In this document: piece after piece, positions 10,492 to 22,771 of the stretch
Position numbering within the stretch: the stretch's first letter is position 1
How the letters are laid out: each line of letters opens with the position of its first letter
NCBI RefSeq assembly: GCF_022682495.2
Contig: NC_071395.1
Location: 57,799,242-57,863,241, forward strand
Reading direction: 5' to 3'
Origin: Desmodus rotundus
Taxonomy: Eukaryota; Chordata; Mammalia; Chiroptera; Phyllostomidae
DNA length: 64,000 nt
Notes under the pieces: generated by a model
What the model saw: the letters and a program-made list of their open reading frames with translations, nothing else
Told to the model about the DNA's origin: nothing
Databases searched by the model: none
Made by a program: the position numbers and the translations under genes

Positions 10492-12253
10492 CGATGAGAG
10501 GAGGCTGCATGAGGGCCTGGGATGACACACTGGTCCACGTTGGAGTGTCGAGCTGCCTCCTCCTCCTCTTCCTCCTCTTCTTTGGGCGAGTTATGGAGCC
10601 ACCTTAGGGAAAGGGATTGCACACTGGAACAGTTCCTGATGCAGAAAGAAGAAACCATGTGGTCCATTCTTGTGGAGAGATTGATCTCCATTCTGGGGAA
10701 GTGGCTCATGGCCCTGCGCACAAAGTCTGCCTCCTGCATCTCGTACAAGCAGTAGAACAGCTCCAGCTGACTGGGCTGCATCCGCAGGGTCGGGGCCTTG
10801 GCTTGGGCCTCGATCCACCTCAGCAGCTCCAGCCTGATGTGCTGGGAGATCTTACAACTCAGCTTCTTCTCCAAGTAGGAGGTTCTCTCCTGGTTTATGA
10901 GGCCAAAGAGGAAACGGACGACAAAAATCAGATACCCCTTTTCAAACTTGCCGTAGTTTTCAAGAAGGACTCTCACATCTCTGCTGGGGAGCTCACAAGG
11001 ACTCTGCGGTGTGTTCTTGGTCCTCTGCTGCTCCTCCTCTTCCAGCAAGTAGTACATGGCAGCAAAGAACTCCTGGAAAGTCATGTGTATGAAGCTGTAG
11101 AACTTCTCACAGTCCACCTCCTTCTGGAATAGGTTCACCCTCAGGAACGCAGACACATCAACCTTCTGCAGGCCATGGTTCCTGAGGTCACCCTCCTCAA
11201 ACAGGATTTTCTGGTTCCAGATTCCATCTGCAGCCAATGAGCAGAGGCCCCGAAGGTTGGCAGATACGTGCTGCCTCTGGCTCCCTACTCGAGACTGCAA
11301 CAGGCTGGAGAGGAAGAAGATATACACTGCGGTGGTGGTCTTGGATGTCTGGGTGAGATTCTTGCCACTGTCCATCTGCTGTTTCAGCCCAGTGCACACG
11401 ATCCAGCAGACCAGGGGGATGAAGCACATGGTGAAGAGGACGTCATTCTCCTGGATCAGCCTAAAGGCTTCCCAGGCCTGCTGCTCATCAGAGAAGTACT
11501 TAAAGAAATATTCCTTCTTCTTGGCCTCTGAGAAACCCAGGATCTCCACGTGCCGCGGACGGTCCAGAAGGTGGTGCAGCTTCTCCAGGGCCACAGGCCT
11601 CGTGGTGATGAGCAGTGAGGCCTCGGGGAGCAGCTTCTTTCTGATGAGGCTGCTTAGGACAATGTCCACACGCTGCACCTCTTGCCAGTCTGCACAGAGA
11701 GTCTCTGCGTGCTCGTCGAAGGCTCCCTGCAGCTCGTCGAAGCCGTCCATGAGGAAGAGGATCCTGGCTGGCTTCCTCATGATCTTGCATAGGGGAGGGT
11801 TGGGGTCAGGGCAGCAGCTGGCCATCAGGTCCCCCAGGCTCCTGCATGTCCCCAGGCTTACCTCCCGGCAGTGGATATAGAACAGGTAGTCAAACCTGTC
11901 CTGGTAAAGTTTTTCTGATGCCCAGTCTAGCATGATCTTCCTGGCCAGGATTGTTTTGCCGATGCCCGCCGAGCCCTGGAACACCACTGTGTGCACAGGC
12001 TCTGAGTGCAGGTCCTCGGGCTCAAACAGTAGCTCCAAGTTCATGGAACTCAGAGGGCTGTCCTGCATCTGGGCCATGGTCCTGCCGATGGCCATGAATT
12101 CCTGCTCCCTCTCCTGCTGGCTCGGGTACTCCTTGACAAGCCGCAGCTTGGTGTAGCGCTTATGGAGGTTCACACTCTCTCCCAGACGGGCATTCCTGTC
12201 TTTGATGCACTGGAATCTGCTTCTCACATGATTTCTGTATTTCTTACAGTAAT
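10492..12253 (-). CDS. NLRP3: NLRP3 NACHT / FISNA / helical-domain exon
   Basis: A 1762-bp exon, acceptor CACAG before 12253 and donor GTAAGG after 10492, entering in phase 1 and leaving in phase 2. In the conceptual protein it gives residues 128-715. In order: the basic linker ([12 protein letters not shown]), FISNA with a conserved DSP at 192-194 (human JNK site S198 by recall), Walker A GSAGIGKT at 221-228, and Walker [12 protein letters not shown] at about 291-301. It continues with the winged-helix and HD2 regions and ends in an acidic loop with eight consecutive Glu. The ATPase drives oligomerisation of the NLRP3 inflammasome in the cytosol, with NEK7 as activator in known mammals. All signature motifs are intact, so an active ATPase is expected. 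Length equals the usual NLRP3 exon, give or take a few codons. Confidence 0.97.
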
Positions 12254-12478
12254 CTGTGGCAGAGACGGAAAGTGAGACTCTGGGGGACACCCAAGCACGT
12301 CCCCCTGAGATGAGTTCTCTACAGAGGCCTGCCATCCCTAGGGAGTGGTGACTGGAGCTAAGAAATGGGGGTGCAGTTCCTCCCCACTACTAGGTATAAT
12401 TCTGGGGTGTCAATGTTTTCCTATACACAGTTGAGCAGAACAGCCAAAGGCCTGGGGGCTGCCCCAGCCAGAAAATCT

Positions 12479-12690
12479 TTTTTTTAAAGATTTTATTTAT
12501 TTATTTTTAGAGAGAGGGGAAGGGAGGGAGAAAGAGAGGGAGAGAAACATCAATGTGCAGTTGCCTCTCACGCACCCCCTACTGGGGACCTGGCCTGCAA
12601 CCCAGGCACATGTTCCCTGACTGGGAATTGAACTGGCGACCCCTTGGTTCGCTGGCCAGCACTCAAGCCACTGAGCTACACCAGCCAGGG
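12479..12690 (-). mobile_element. Ves-type SINE (antisense to + strand, same sense as NLRP3)
   Basis: A reverse-complement SINE with tail TTTATTTATTTATTTTTAGAGAGAGG on its left and head CACCAGCCAGGG on its right. It is flanked by CCAGAAAATCT repeats at 12468-12478 and 12691-12701. It lies in the short NLRP3 intron between the linker exon and the NACHT exon. Confidence 0.95.
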
Positions 12691-12958
12691 CCAGAAAATC
12701 TATTTATGTACTGTTACTCCCTTAGGTAGTCTGAAGCCCATGCCTTTTAAAATCTGAAACACTCAATGGTCTCCCCTTGGTTTGGGTACTGCAAGGAGCC
12801 AGGTAAACATGTACCATGTCCTCAGCTATCAGGATTTCCTGAACAGGGCCTTTGCACCTCAAGGAGCAGGAGCACTCCAGGCAAGCAGCCCCCCAGCTTT
12901 CCAAGGCCTCCCAGACCGAATCTCCAAACACGGCGGAAAGCACGACCCCCATGGTTAC

Positions 12959-13063
12959 CTTTCTTTTTTTTGCAAATAGAGATTCTGGAAAGGTACCCCA
13001 ATAAGCCCATCCACTCCTCTTCGAGGCTGTCTTCCCGGCATACCACAGACACATGTGTACTAT
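12959..13063 (-). CDS. NLRP3: NLRP3 linker exon (between pyrin and NACHT)
   Basis: A 105-bp exon, acceptor TTTATTTTCAG before 13063 and donor GTAACC after 12959, phase 1 in and out. It encodes [21 protein letters not shown], then [13 protein letters not shown]. The [16 protein letters not shown] core and the polybasic end match NLRP3. The polybasic end contributes to membrane/PI4P binding in the known protein. The start is four codons shorter than the human exon as I recall it, so the segment after the pyrin domain is shortened. A run of eight A in the coding strand near the donor encodes KKK. Confidence 0.94.
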
Positions 13064-13544
13064 CTGAAAATAAAGGAAAAACATGCCAAGTGTCAAAAAC
13101 TAGGACTCCTGACTAGGATGATGTCACTGAGACCACACGTCAGGCACAGGTCAGAGACCCCTGCTGGGACATCAGTCAAACCAAAACACAGCTCAGATTT
13201 GCAGACAGCAGGTGTACAGCCAAAGGTCTGGCCAGGGGGCATTCCAGCCGTCCTAATTTCAAAGCCATGGCATTGATCCACCCTCTAAGCATCATGTGCC
13301 CACAGAATCCAGTCTCAGAATCTCCCTCCCAGTCCCGGAAAGCAACCAGCAAACATGTGTGGCAGCAGGTTTCTCTGTTCCTCATGTGTCTTTGACTGTC
13401 TCCCCTAACCCCGGTGGTCTGCTGTTGGGGTCTCTCCATGCTCGCCAGTTTCCCCAAGGTGGCCAAGGGCCAGCCTTCCCTGACCCCAAATGCCTGGAAT
13501 TCGTCGTACCCACATTCTGGGTCTTCAAGAGGGAGAATTACCAA

Positions 13545-13715
13545 TGTGGTTTGTGTCTAACTTGGTGGTGCAGAATCCTGGCTGACTTTAGATTCACCTA
13601 TGAAGCTTTAAAAATACTGGTTCCAGGGCTTCACTCCCGTGATTCTTTTTCAGGCACCATTATATTCTTAAAGCTCCAACCTGCCTCCACAGTTGAGAAT
13701 CACAGATCTGAACAG
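13545..13715. mobile_element. MER5-like hAT DNA transposon relic
   Basis: 'agattcacctatgaagctttaaaaatactgg', 'cttcactcccgtgattc' and 'agttgagaatcacagatctg' resemble MER5/Charlie nonautonomous elements. It lies in the first coding intron of NLRP3. Confidence 0.5.
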
Positions 13716-14164
13716 TCACTAAATGACACATTTCAAAAAGGCATTTCCCAGGAGAAATTTAGACACAGTAGAGTGAGAGCGAGGCATCAGAGGAAGCACA
13801 CAGTGTAGACACCTGTGGGCAGGCAGGAGCCCAAGGGGGCATGAAGGAGCACTAATAGGCCTCTGCTTACCCTGAGGGCAAATGTTACTGGTGGCCTGGT
13901 CACAAAACAAAATCCGCATTAACTCAAAGCAAAACCACAACTTACCTCTTACCTAAAGCCTGACTCTAGCCACTCTTCCCACCCCCCAAAAAGAAATTCT
14001 GACCCTGGTCATAATCCTTCCACCTCAAAAACCATGTGTGGGAGCCAAGATGTCACAGTGGTTACAAGCCAGGCTTGGGCCAAAGACACTCCTGGCCTAG
14101 GCCCTGATGAGGACACAGCCCTGGGCAATGAGCAGTTCTTACAGGCTCACTTCACAGTGCTAGG

Positions 14165-14360
14165 CAGCCAATTCCAGGATTCTTGCAAAAACTGAAAATC
14201 TGTGCCCATTGAATAATGGTTTTCCATTCCCTTCTCCCTGGAGCCCCTTGCAACCACCTCTTTCTGTGTCTGCAAAGTTGACTCCTCTGGGTGTCTCTTA
14301 TACATGAATCATACCGTTGTCTCTTTGGGGCTAGTGTATCGCATTTAGTGTAATGAAATG
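14165..14360 (-). mobile_element. Old L1 3' fragment
   Basis: Phrases 'aaccacctctttctgtgtctgcaaagttgactcctctgggtgtctcttatacatgaatcatac' match the complement of the ancient L1 3' end. Short and degraded. Confidence 0.6.
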
Positions 14361-15070
14361 GGAAGTTCCTTTGAAGTGCTGGCCTCGTGGGGTTCTTGTG
14401 AGAAATGAATGAAATCCATAAAAACCGCAACTAGGATTTCACTTGAATTTGGTTACTAAGCATGCAATTATAATTGTGTCGTCATGTGCAATTTGTCTGT
14501 AACACCCACTGCTACGCACCCTCCGCACACCCCCTAGCATTTTCTCTTCCTTGTCACACCCACGTTGCTTCCCCACCTTACTGCACTTCCTCTGACCTGC
14601 TGCATCATTGAATTCCCTCCTTTCTACTAGCTCGACATCATCAGTCTGTGACTTTTTAGATTTCTCTGAGCCTGCCTTGTGCCCTTCCCTTGCTGAGGAG
14701 ACCAAGCCAGAGGCAGAACCTGCTCCTGCCCTGTCCACACGCCCAAAGGAGAATTCTGAGAGGCTTCTCGTGCACTTCACACAGTCTTCAAGTGGGCAGG
14801 TGGCCCCTGAGCCAGAGACTCCAGCTGGTGGGCCATGTGAGTGGACACAGAATGAGCTGCAGGCAGAGTCACAGTGAGTTTCAGATGCAGGAGAGATGTG
14901 GATAAAGTGGGACTAATCAGGGAAGCTTCCTAGGGGTGAGTCCTGACTTGGGTTTCTAAAGGAGTTAGAAAAAAGCAAACTGCTTTCTTCCACCTTCTCA
15001 TAGCATGATCATGAGAGGAAAAAAGAGAATGAAACTGAGAAAAATAAAAGAAATGATTAAAAAACAAACA
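14361..15070. other. NLRP3 intron, unassigned
   Basis: A non-repetitive-looking stretch between two old L1 fragments. Short chance open frames only, with no recognisable protein. Confidence 0.45.
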
Positions 15071-15074
15071 CACC

Positions 15075-16407
<1,333 letters not shown>

Positions 16408-16871
16408 CTGGGAAGTGGGGGGGTGGAAATAGCATATGGGTAAGGAGAATAAAAGGACAAAAAGGCCCCTTTCTGGCCCCCTTTACCAGAGCTAGCTATC
16501 TCTTCCTTGAGCCCATCAGGCATAATTAACTTGTTTCTGCAAGCCTCTATGCTCAGGACTGGAGAAATTACTAAAAGAATCCCCAATGCAGGTGCTTTAA
16601 ACACGGTACTAACTTTTCGCTGCTGGTGTATCTCTCCACACCAATCCCCTTTCCCCTCTGGGAAAGTCAGTAAACCTTTGCTCTCTGCACTTTCTTCTCT
16701 TTGTGAATTCTTTCATAGCCCACATCACCAGCCATCCCAACAGAGAGTCTCTATCGAAGTCCATACTCAGAGAGAACTACGTGATCAAAAAGTGAGAAGA
16801 CTGAAAGGAAATACATCAGTGAACTGTAATGAATTTCATCTGCAGTTCTGAAAAGTGAGCCCAATGCCTAC

Positions 16872-17105
16872 CAGACAGTTGTTTTATTGGCTCAACTCAG
16901 GAGTGCCCTGAGCCAAGAAAGAAGGCATCCCTGTGGGCAGAAACAATAATTAACCCAGGGACAGTCACACCAACAGGGTAGTGGGTGCCAAGGACACCAT
17001 ATAGTGTCACCTCCGAGAGTCCCCAGGACACTGCTGACTGGGCAACAATCTTGGGCAAACATGTCACTATCCCTCAACTTCACTTTCCTCATCTATAAAA
17101 TGACA
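16872..17105 (-). other. NLRP3: Probable NLRP3 5' UTR exon (MIR-derived beginning)
   Basis: On the minus strand, ATAGATGAGGAAAGTGAAG... runs to a possible donor TCTG|GTAGGC at 16872/16871. It follows the order of a human NLRP3 5' UTR as I remember it: an 'ATGAGGAAACTGAAGTTGAGG' start, later 'GGCTCAGGACACACTCCTGG' and 'CTTTCTGGTAAGC'. The beginning resembles a MIR SINE, so part of the leader may be an exapted repeat. Comparison is from memory and should be aligned. Confidence 0.5.
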
Positions 17106-17399
17106 GAGTGGAAGAAATGGTTATTAAGTTCCTTCCAACTGAAAGACTCCAGTTCCTTGTTTCTCTGTTGACCCCAGGAAAGATTGGGGAACAAAGGAGG
17201 AGAGCAGGAAGTAACTGTGGTGATCCTGGAGAGATGGGTGGGAGGGGACAGTCTCAGATGCCCTCCAACAGCCCTCTGCAGGAGAGAGACTGCAGTGAGA
17301 CAGAACTTGAGTGCACAGGGGAACAATCAATATACGTCTCTCTAATGTGTCCTGTAAAATGTATGATTGTGATAATTAGAGTATGTCACACTGACTGAG

Positions 17400-17600
17400 A
17401 GTGTGTCAGGAGCTAGGCATGGCTGAGGCTTCCTCCCCCCTCACCTGCACAAGGCCCCCTGAGGTGCATGAGCACCTCACCCACCCCATGATACAAGTGT
17501 AGACCAAGTCAGAGAGGTGAAGCCAGCAAGGGACAAAGCCAGGATGGAGACCAGACTCCTTGGTTTTTGAGCTCAGGCCCCTAAACTGTGCTTTTCACAG
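17400..17600 (+). mobile_element. MIR-type ancient SINE
   Basis: 'gtcagagaggtgaagccagcaagggacaaagccaggatggagaccagactcc...aaactgtgctttt' follows the MIR core and tail order. Confidence 0.6.
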
Positions 17601-17619
17601 CCTGAAAATGTGTGAGACT

Positions 17620-18440
17620 ATTGGTTCCACCACTTAACTAGTTACCTCAGCCAGAGTGGAACAGAAATGGTCAAAGACAGTAAATAGTGGTTAAAAGGCA
17701 AAGACACTCTCCCAGCCTTTATCACACAAAGACTCATTATCATATTCAACAACTCAGGCTTACAAATTAGACTTCAAGTTGCACAAGGACTAGAAATCAG
17801 CTCTTTCACTCTCTCACATCTCCTAGGTTTTGAAGGGAAGGACATGTGACTTTGTTTGGGATCTATCCCTTCATATTACTAAGTTGGGAAAAGCTTATCC
17901 GCCAAAGTCACAGACAACAATAACAGAGGGAACGGCCAGATGGTGATTCATGGTGCCCACCATCTGGTGCTCACCACTCTGTCCTGTAGCTCCACCCTCA
18001 CCTCTCCACTTCTGGCCTCACATGCCTGTCCAAGTCTATCCCCTTATGTATTTGAAGGGGGGAGTGTTTTATCTTCAGACAGACCCATTCACCCACCAGC
18101 CTTTCCATCTACGTCAGGACTCCAGCTCTCCCCTGAGCTCCCCTACCCCAGACTCTTCCCTCTTCTGTCTCTTGGTTTGTAAGGATGCTCATCTCAGCCC
18201 TCCACTTGGCCAAACTGCAGGAGTCTAGGACACAAGCTGTGACACTGCTCCTGTCCCCACCCCACACCACACAGAGGCACGTAGAGCCCACATAATGATA
18301 ACTATACAATAACATTCCAGAAATGTTGTTAAATGACACACAGGAGGCTGACAGAAGAAATCCCTTGTGAGCTCTGGCTCTGGAAACACTCTCCCTATTC
18401 CTCCCTGGGCCCATGCGACCACCCTGTTCCACAGAGCTGA
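17620..18440. other. NLRP3 5' region, unassigned
   Basis: Nothing recognisable. It is probably the first intron or proximal upstream sequence of NLRP3. Confidence 0.4.
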
Positions 18441-18446
18441 ACTCAC

Positions 18447-18497
18447 CCAGATGCTGGCCTCAGGAACAGCCAAGGAGGAAGCTTGGTGAATTTATAG
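18447..18497 (-). promoter_or_regulatory. NLRP3: Candidate NLRP3 TATA promoter and tiny first exon
   Basis: The minus strand has CTATAAATT at 18497-18489, then about 40 nt ending CATCTGGG followed by a consensus donor GTGAGT at 18446-18441. The spacing suits a TATA start site around 18460-18465 and a short noncoding exon spliced to the pyrin exon. It is inferred from motifs only; a chance match is possible. Confidence 0.35.
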
Positions 18498-18884
18498 TCC
18501 GAGACGAAACTTAGTGAACTGTAGTCGTTACAGCCCAGCAGGGTCAGGAAGGATGTGGTCTCAGTGTGGACTGAACAAGATTGCACCATAGGCAAAGGCA
18601 GAGACTAACTGACAGTTACTCACATCGCTGGGTTTTCCAACCTGAGAGAACAGTGTTCTCAAAGATGGGTCTGGATGCAGCCACAGAAGTCTGGCCTCTC
18701 TCAGGAGCCACCAGGTAGTGGGGTGGGTGAGGCAGGGTGGGAAGTTTCAGCAGCTGTGTGAGTGTTGTAAGGACAGAGGAATGCAATGGGGATGCCCCCC
18801 AGAGCTGATGAGCAGGGGATCCCGGGCTCTCTAAGATGTCACGTGGAGGCAGTGGCAAGCAGTAGGGGTTCTCTCCATTGCCTG

Positions 18885-19450
18885 TTAATTTTTAACCATT
18901 TTATTGAGGTAAGTGTACCCCATGAAACCATCACCATCAAGGCCAGAAACACATTTATCACCTCCCAAAGTGTCCTCTCTCATGATGATGATGGTGATGA
19001 TGATGATGACGATGACGATGACATGTATGTGTGATAAGGACACTGAACGTAAGGTCTACACTTTTAGCAAATAGTAATACACAATGCAGTATTATTCACT
19101 ACAGGCACTATGCTGTGTAATAGACCTCCGGGACTTTGTCATCTTGTACAACAGAAACTCAAACTGCACCCTTTAACTAAAATGCCCTTTCTGCCCCCTC
19201 CCAGTGCTGGCAACTGCCATTCTACTCTATAGAGTTTGGCTATTTCAGATTTCATATGTAAGTGAGGTTATAGAGCATTTGTCTTACTGACTATTTCACT
19301 TGGCATAATGCTCTCTAGGTCCATCCATGCTGTCACAAATGGCAAGATTTTATTCTTTTCATGCCTGCTTCCATGTCTTGGCTATTGTGAATAAGCTGCA
19401 ATAAATACAAGAGTGTAGATACCTCTACAAAATCCTGACTTCATTTTTTT
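18885..19450 (-). mobile_element. Old L1 3' fragment
   Basis: The plus strand holds the complement of an ancient L1 end: 'taaccattttattgaggtaagtg', 'ggcaactgccattctactctatag', 'tccatccatgctgtcacaaatggcaagatttt' and 'tggctattgtgaataagctgcaataaa'. Confidence 0.85.
18979..19022. repeat. (GATGAT)n / (GATGAC)n microsatellite
   Basis: An almost uninterrupted trinucleotide GAT/GAC tract within the old L1 fragment. Confidence 0.9.
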
Positions 19451-19739
19451 GGACAGGTACAGACTCCACTCCCTGAATCACTGACTCACTTGTTTGGCCG
19501 ACATTCATGGAGCACCTGGTGTGAGACAGGCTCTCCCACAAAGCTGGACAGCTCCATGCTTCACCCAGGGAGCTGGGGGAGAGGCCCACAGGCCTTCATC
19601 CTGGCTTTCACAGTGGCTGCAGGACCACAGTCTGACAACAGTGTGAGTTCCAGAGAGTAAGGGAGTAGGGGGTGCTCAGCACTCCAGGTGGGTTCAGGGA
19701 CTCTGGAGCAAGAACAAGTATCCAAGTCCAACAGAGCAG

Positions 19740-19880
19740 CATTGGCAATGACTTTGTCTCTTTGTGCCTCGGTCTCCTAGTCTATCAAATGGGACAAAAA
19801 TAGCTGCCCTAAGGATTAAGCAAATGGATAAATGTGAGGCCTTGGAAATGGAACCTGATTCAGAGAAGCCAGGCTTGGTG
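19740..19880 (-). mobile_element. MIR-type ancient SINE
   Basis: 'tctttgtgcctcggtctcctagtctatcaaatgggacaaaaatagctgccctaaggattaag' is the reverse complement of a MIR core. Confidence 0.75.
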
Positions 19881-20318
19881 GCCAACTCCCAGTACTGCCG
19901 CTGTTGGAACTCCACACAGCTCGGGGATATGGGAGAAAGGCCTCTGCTCCTCCTGCAGCCAGGGTGGGAGAGCAGCCAGGTCCCTCTCATCCGTGTCACT
20001 GGGGCCAGGTCCTGCAGGGGCAGCGAGGACCCTAGAGGCTGAGAGGCAGAGACAGCAGTAAGATCAACTTCCTAAGAGAAAGGGGTGCCTTGTGCACCAG
20101 GAGCAAGGGGTTTTCATTTTAGAAATGAGGGAACTTTCCCTTTCTCCTTCATACCTTTCTGTGCTAGTTAAATCTTCATTTTGTTGCCATGAACTTTCAT
20201 TATTCAAACCAAACTAAAACAATAAGTGAAAACAACAAAGTGAACAACAAGTGAAATTAACTAACACTGCTTCTTCAACATAAGCCCTGAAAGAAATCCT
20301 CCCTTTAAATGGTTATCA

Positions 20319-20536
20319 GGCCCTGACCAGTGTGGCTCAGTTGTTTGGGCGCCATCCTGCAAACTGAAATGTCACCAGTTCAGTTCCTAGTCAGGACACA
20401 TGCCTGGGTTGCAGGTTTGATCCCCAGTTGGGAACAATAGATGTTTCTCTCACACATCAGTGTTTTTCTCTCTTTCTTTCTCCATCCCTTCCCCTCTCTC
20501 TAAAAATAAATAAATAAAATGTTTTTATAGAACAAC
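20319..20536 (+). mobile_element. Ves-type SINE
   Basis: Head GGCCCTGACCAGTGTGGCTC, B-box region CAGTTCAGTTCCTAGTC and the usual pyrimidine tail. Imperfect flanking repeats AAATG(G/C)TTATCAG at about 20307-20319 and 20537-20549. Confidence 0.95.
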
Positions 20537-20793
20537 AAATGCTTATCAGAACCTGCCTGTGAAGGAGGCAGGCTGTGCTACATGCATTTGTACAAATGAA
20601 GAAAGAGAAATTGAGTCAATTTAGGGCTTTTTAAGGATGTAGTCAACTAGTTAATGGTGAAATTGATACTTAAATTTGAGGGTTCTGACTTCTAGGATGA
20701 GATTTAATTTTTCTTTGTTGAATAATCAAAAGAAACTGAATTATTTTTTCCCTCCTAGAACAATTATGTACTTTTCATGCTGTCCTAGTAATA

Positions 20794-21480
20794 CGAGGTC
20801 TATCCAGAATGTATTCAGCCATGTGCTATGAAAAATAGAGACATTGATTGAAGAAGATCCAAGATACAAGAAACATTCTACACAGGACAATGACACCTCA
20901 GTCCCCTTCAAAGTAGGAACCTCGGAACCTCCCACAGCTCTCCTAATTGCCATCAGCCACCCCATCATATTTTCCTGAGTCTCATCAATGATCTGAAATC
21001 TCTTCCCTTTCAAAAGGGAATTGAGTTTCGGGAAAAGCCAGAAGTTACAGGGCACCAAATCTGGGCTGAAGGGGGCTGAGTCACCTGGGTGATTTGATGT
21101 TTCGCCAAAAAAACTCTGCACAAGACATGATGCGTGAGTGGGTACGTGGTTGTGATGAAGCTGCCAATCACTAGTTGCCCACACAGCTGCGGCCTTCTGA
21201 ATCATCCAAATAGTTTCCACGGAGGAATGTTCAAGCTTCGTGCAAAATTTAATGTTGATTTTTGCTGTACTTGCTCAGTCATTTTGAATGTGACAGCCAC
21301 ACAGTACACATGCTCACTCAATGGCATCTACCGCCCCCACTGACTAGTACAGTAAAGTTGTCATTGTTCACACATGCGCATTCCAGTCCACTTACACGGA
21401 TGGCTGCCAGGTTACATCCATGTCACACAAACTGTTCTTGTTATATTAACGATGGCTGGACTTTTTCTGAACAGACCTCA
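20794..21480 (-). mobile_element. Tc1/mariner DNA transposon remnant
   Basis: Imperfect inverted ends, CGAGGTCTATCCAGAA on the left against TGAGGTCTGTTCAGAA (complement) on the right, are bounded by TA on both sides. Between about 20860 and 21220 the minus strand encodes transposase pieces including WQLHHNHVPTHAS (from the usual HHDNAPAH), FSPDLVPCNFWLFPKLN and LKGKRF. The catalytic Asp of the HDN motif is lost. The 687-bp length is about half of an autonomous mariner and the N-terminal half of the transposase is missing. A nonfunctional internally deleted copy. Confidence 0.85.
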
Positions 21481-21482
21481 TA

Positions 21483-22515
21483 TGTATATATATATTCTAA
21501 TGAAATGGTTGGGCTCTATTGAATTGCAGTTCATCCTTTAGTTCTCTTGACAGAGGTCTTTGTTTTTATTTGGGAGAACTGAGTAAATGAGGTTACTGGA
21601 CATGCAGTAAAAATCCAGGCCTTTTTTATACGTAGGTTTCTGAGTTCTCACAAGCGTATATGGCCACATAACCACCACCACGGTTGAGAGACAGAACTCT
21701 TCTATCTCCCCCCAATCTCTCCATGTGCCACTTCATAATCAACCTCTGTCCCTACCCACAGATCCTGGCAACCATGGGCCTGGTTTCTCTAGCTAAAGTT
21801 GCCAGTTTTCCAGAGTGTCACAAGCAGAATGCTATGGTCTGTGGCCTTTTGGACCCAGGTTGGCGTAATCAATAAAATAAATTTAAAAAAAGGAAAAGCG
21901 ATACTAAATTGCTTAAACACCAAGGCACGCATGACCATCACTTCAGTGGACTTGTCCCTTCCATTTCTGGCTCTGCCATTCTCAGAGTGTTTTAAGCTCC
22001 TCCATAGTCACAAAATGCCACAGTTATTCCAGGTGTCCTCCTTTGACCACATCTATTGACAGCAAAAGACCAAATATTATAAAAATTCTTTCTTAGGAGC
22101 ATGAGCTTTTTGTCTATGAAATTTTGGTCCTATAACCAGAACTTACTTGCCAACCCACTCCTTGCACTATCATTACTAGGGCCCCAGGAGCCTATGATTG
22201 AGTTGGAGGAATGGGTTAACTGTTCCAGAATCCTACAGGGAGGGAGTGGACACTTGCAGGTTTGGGGTCTTTGGGGTCCTTCTAGCAAGGAAGAAGTCGG
22301 CCAATTTATGCTGGTTGGACCACCTGTGGGATCTGCTCCCCTCTTGTGCAATGTACACTCTTCATGCTTAGTGTTTTTGCAGTTTGTGACTTGACATGGA
22401 TTAGAAGGCGTAGGAAAGAGAATCAGCACCTATCGGGGAAAGAGAAACAAAGGGCCTTGTTAGATAGAAGACTGCTGTGCTGATGAAGGCTGGGAAAAGA
22501 AGCAAGCCTGACTGT
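21483..22515. other. Unassigned, possible old L1 remnant at the left
   Basis: 21640-21830 ('gatcctggcaaccatgggcctggtttctc', 'ccagagtgtcacaagcag') weakly resembles an antisense ancient L1 3' end. The rest (about 21900-22515) shows nothing I recognise. Confidence 0.4.
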
Positions 22516-22532
22516 CAGGAACATCCTATTTC

Positions 22533-22754
22533 TTTAAAAAAACAAACAAACATTTTATTTATTTATTTTCAGAGAGAGGAGGAGGGAAGGAGAAAGAGAG
22601 GGAGAGAAATATCAACTGGCTGCTCCCACTCACCCCGAGCCAGGGACCTACCTGCAACCCAGGAACCCCAAGCACATGGCCTGACAGGGAATCAGACTGA
22701 TGACCTTCTGGTTTGCAGGCAGGTGCCCACTCCACTGAGCCATAGCAGCCAGGG
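22533..22754 (-). mobile_element. Ves-type SINE
   Basis: Reverse-complement SINE. Perfect 17-bp target duplications CAGGAACATCCTATTTC at 22516-22532 and 22755-22771 delimit it exactly, indicating a fairly recent insertion. Confidence 0.97.
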
Positions 22755-22771
22755 CAGGAACATCCTATTTC

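Noticed and set aside
18979..19022. CRISPR-like or other short regular repeat array
   Set aside because: Simple trinucleotide microsatellite. No spacers anywhere in the window, and the DNA is mammalian.
20741..21220. Host gene encoding a 159-codon mariner-like protein
   Set aside because: Lies between transposon inverted ends, lacks the transposase N-terminal half and the HDN Asp, and has unrelated residues at both ends.
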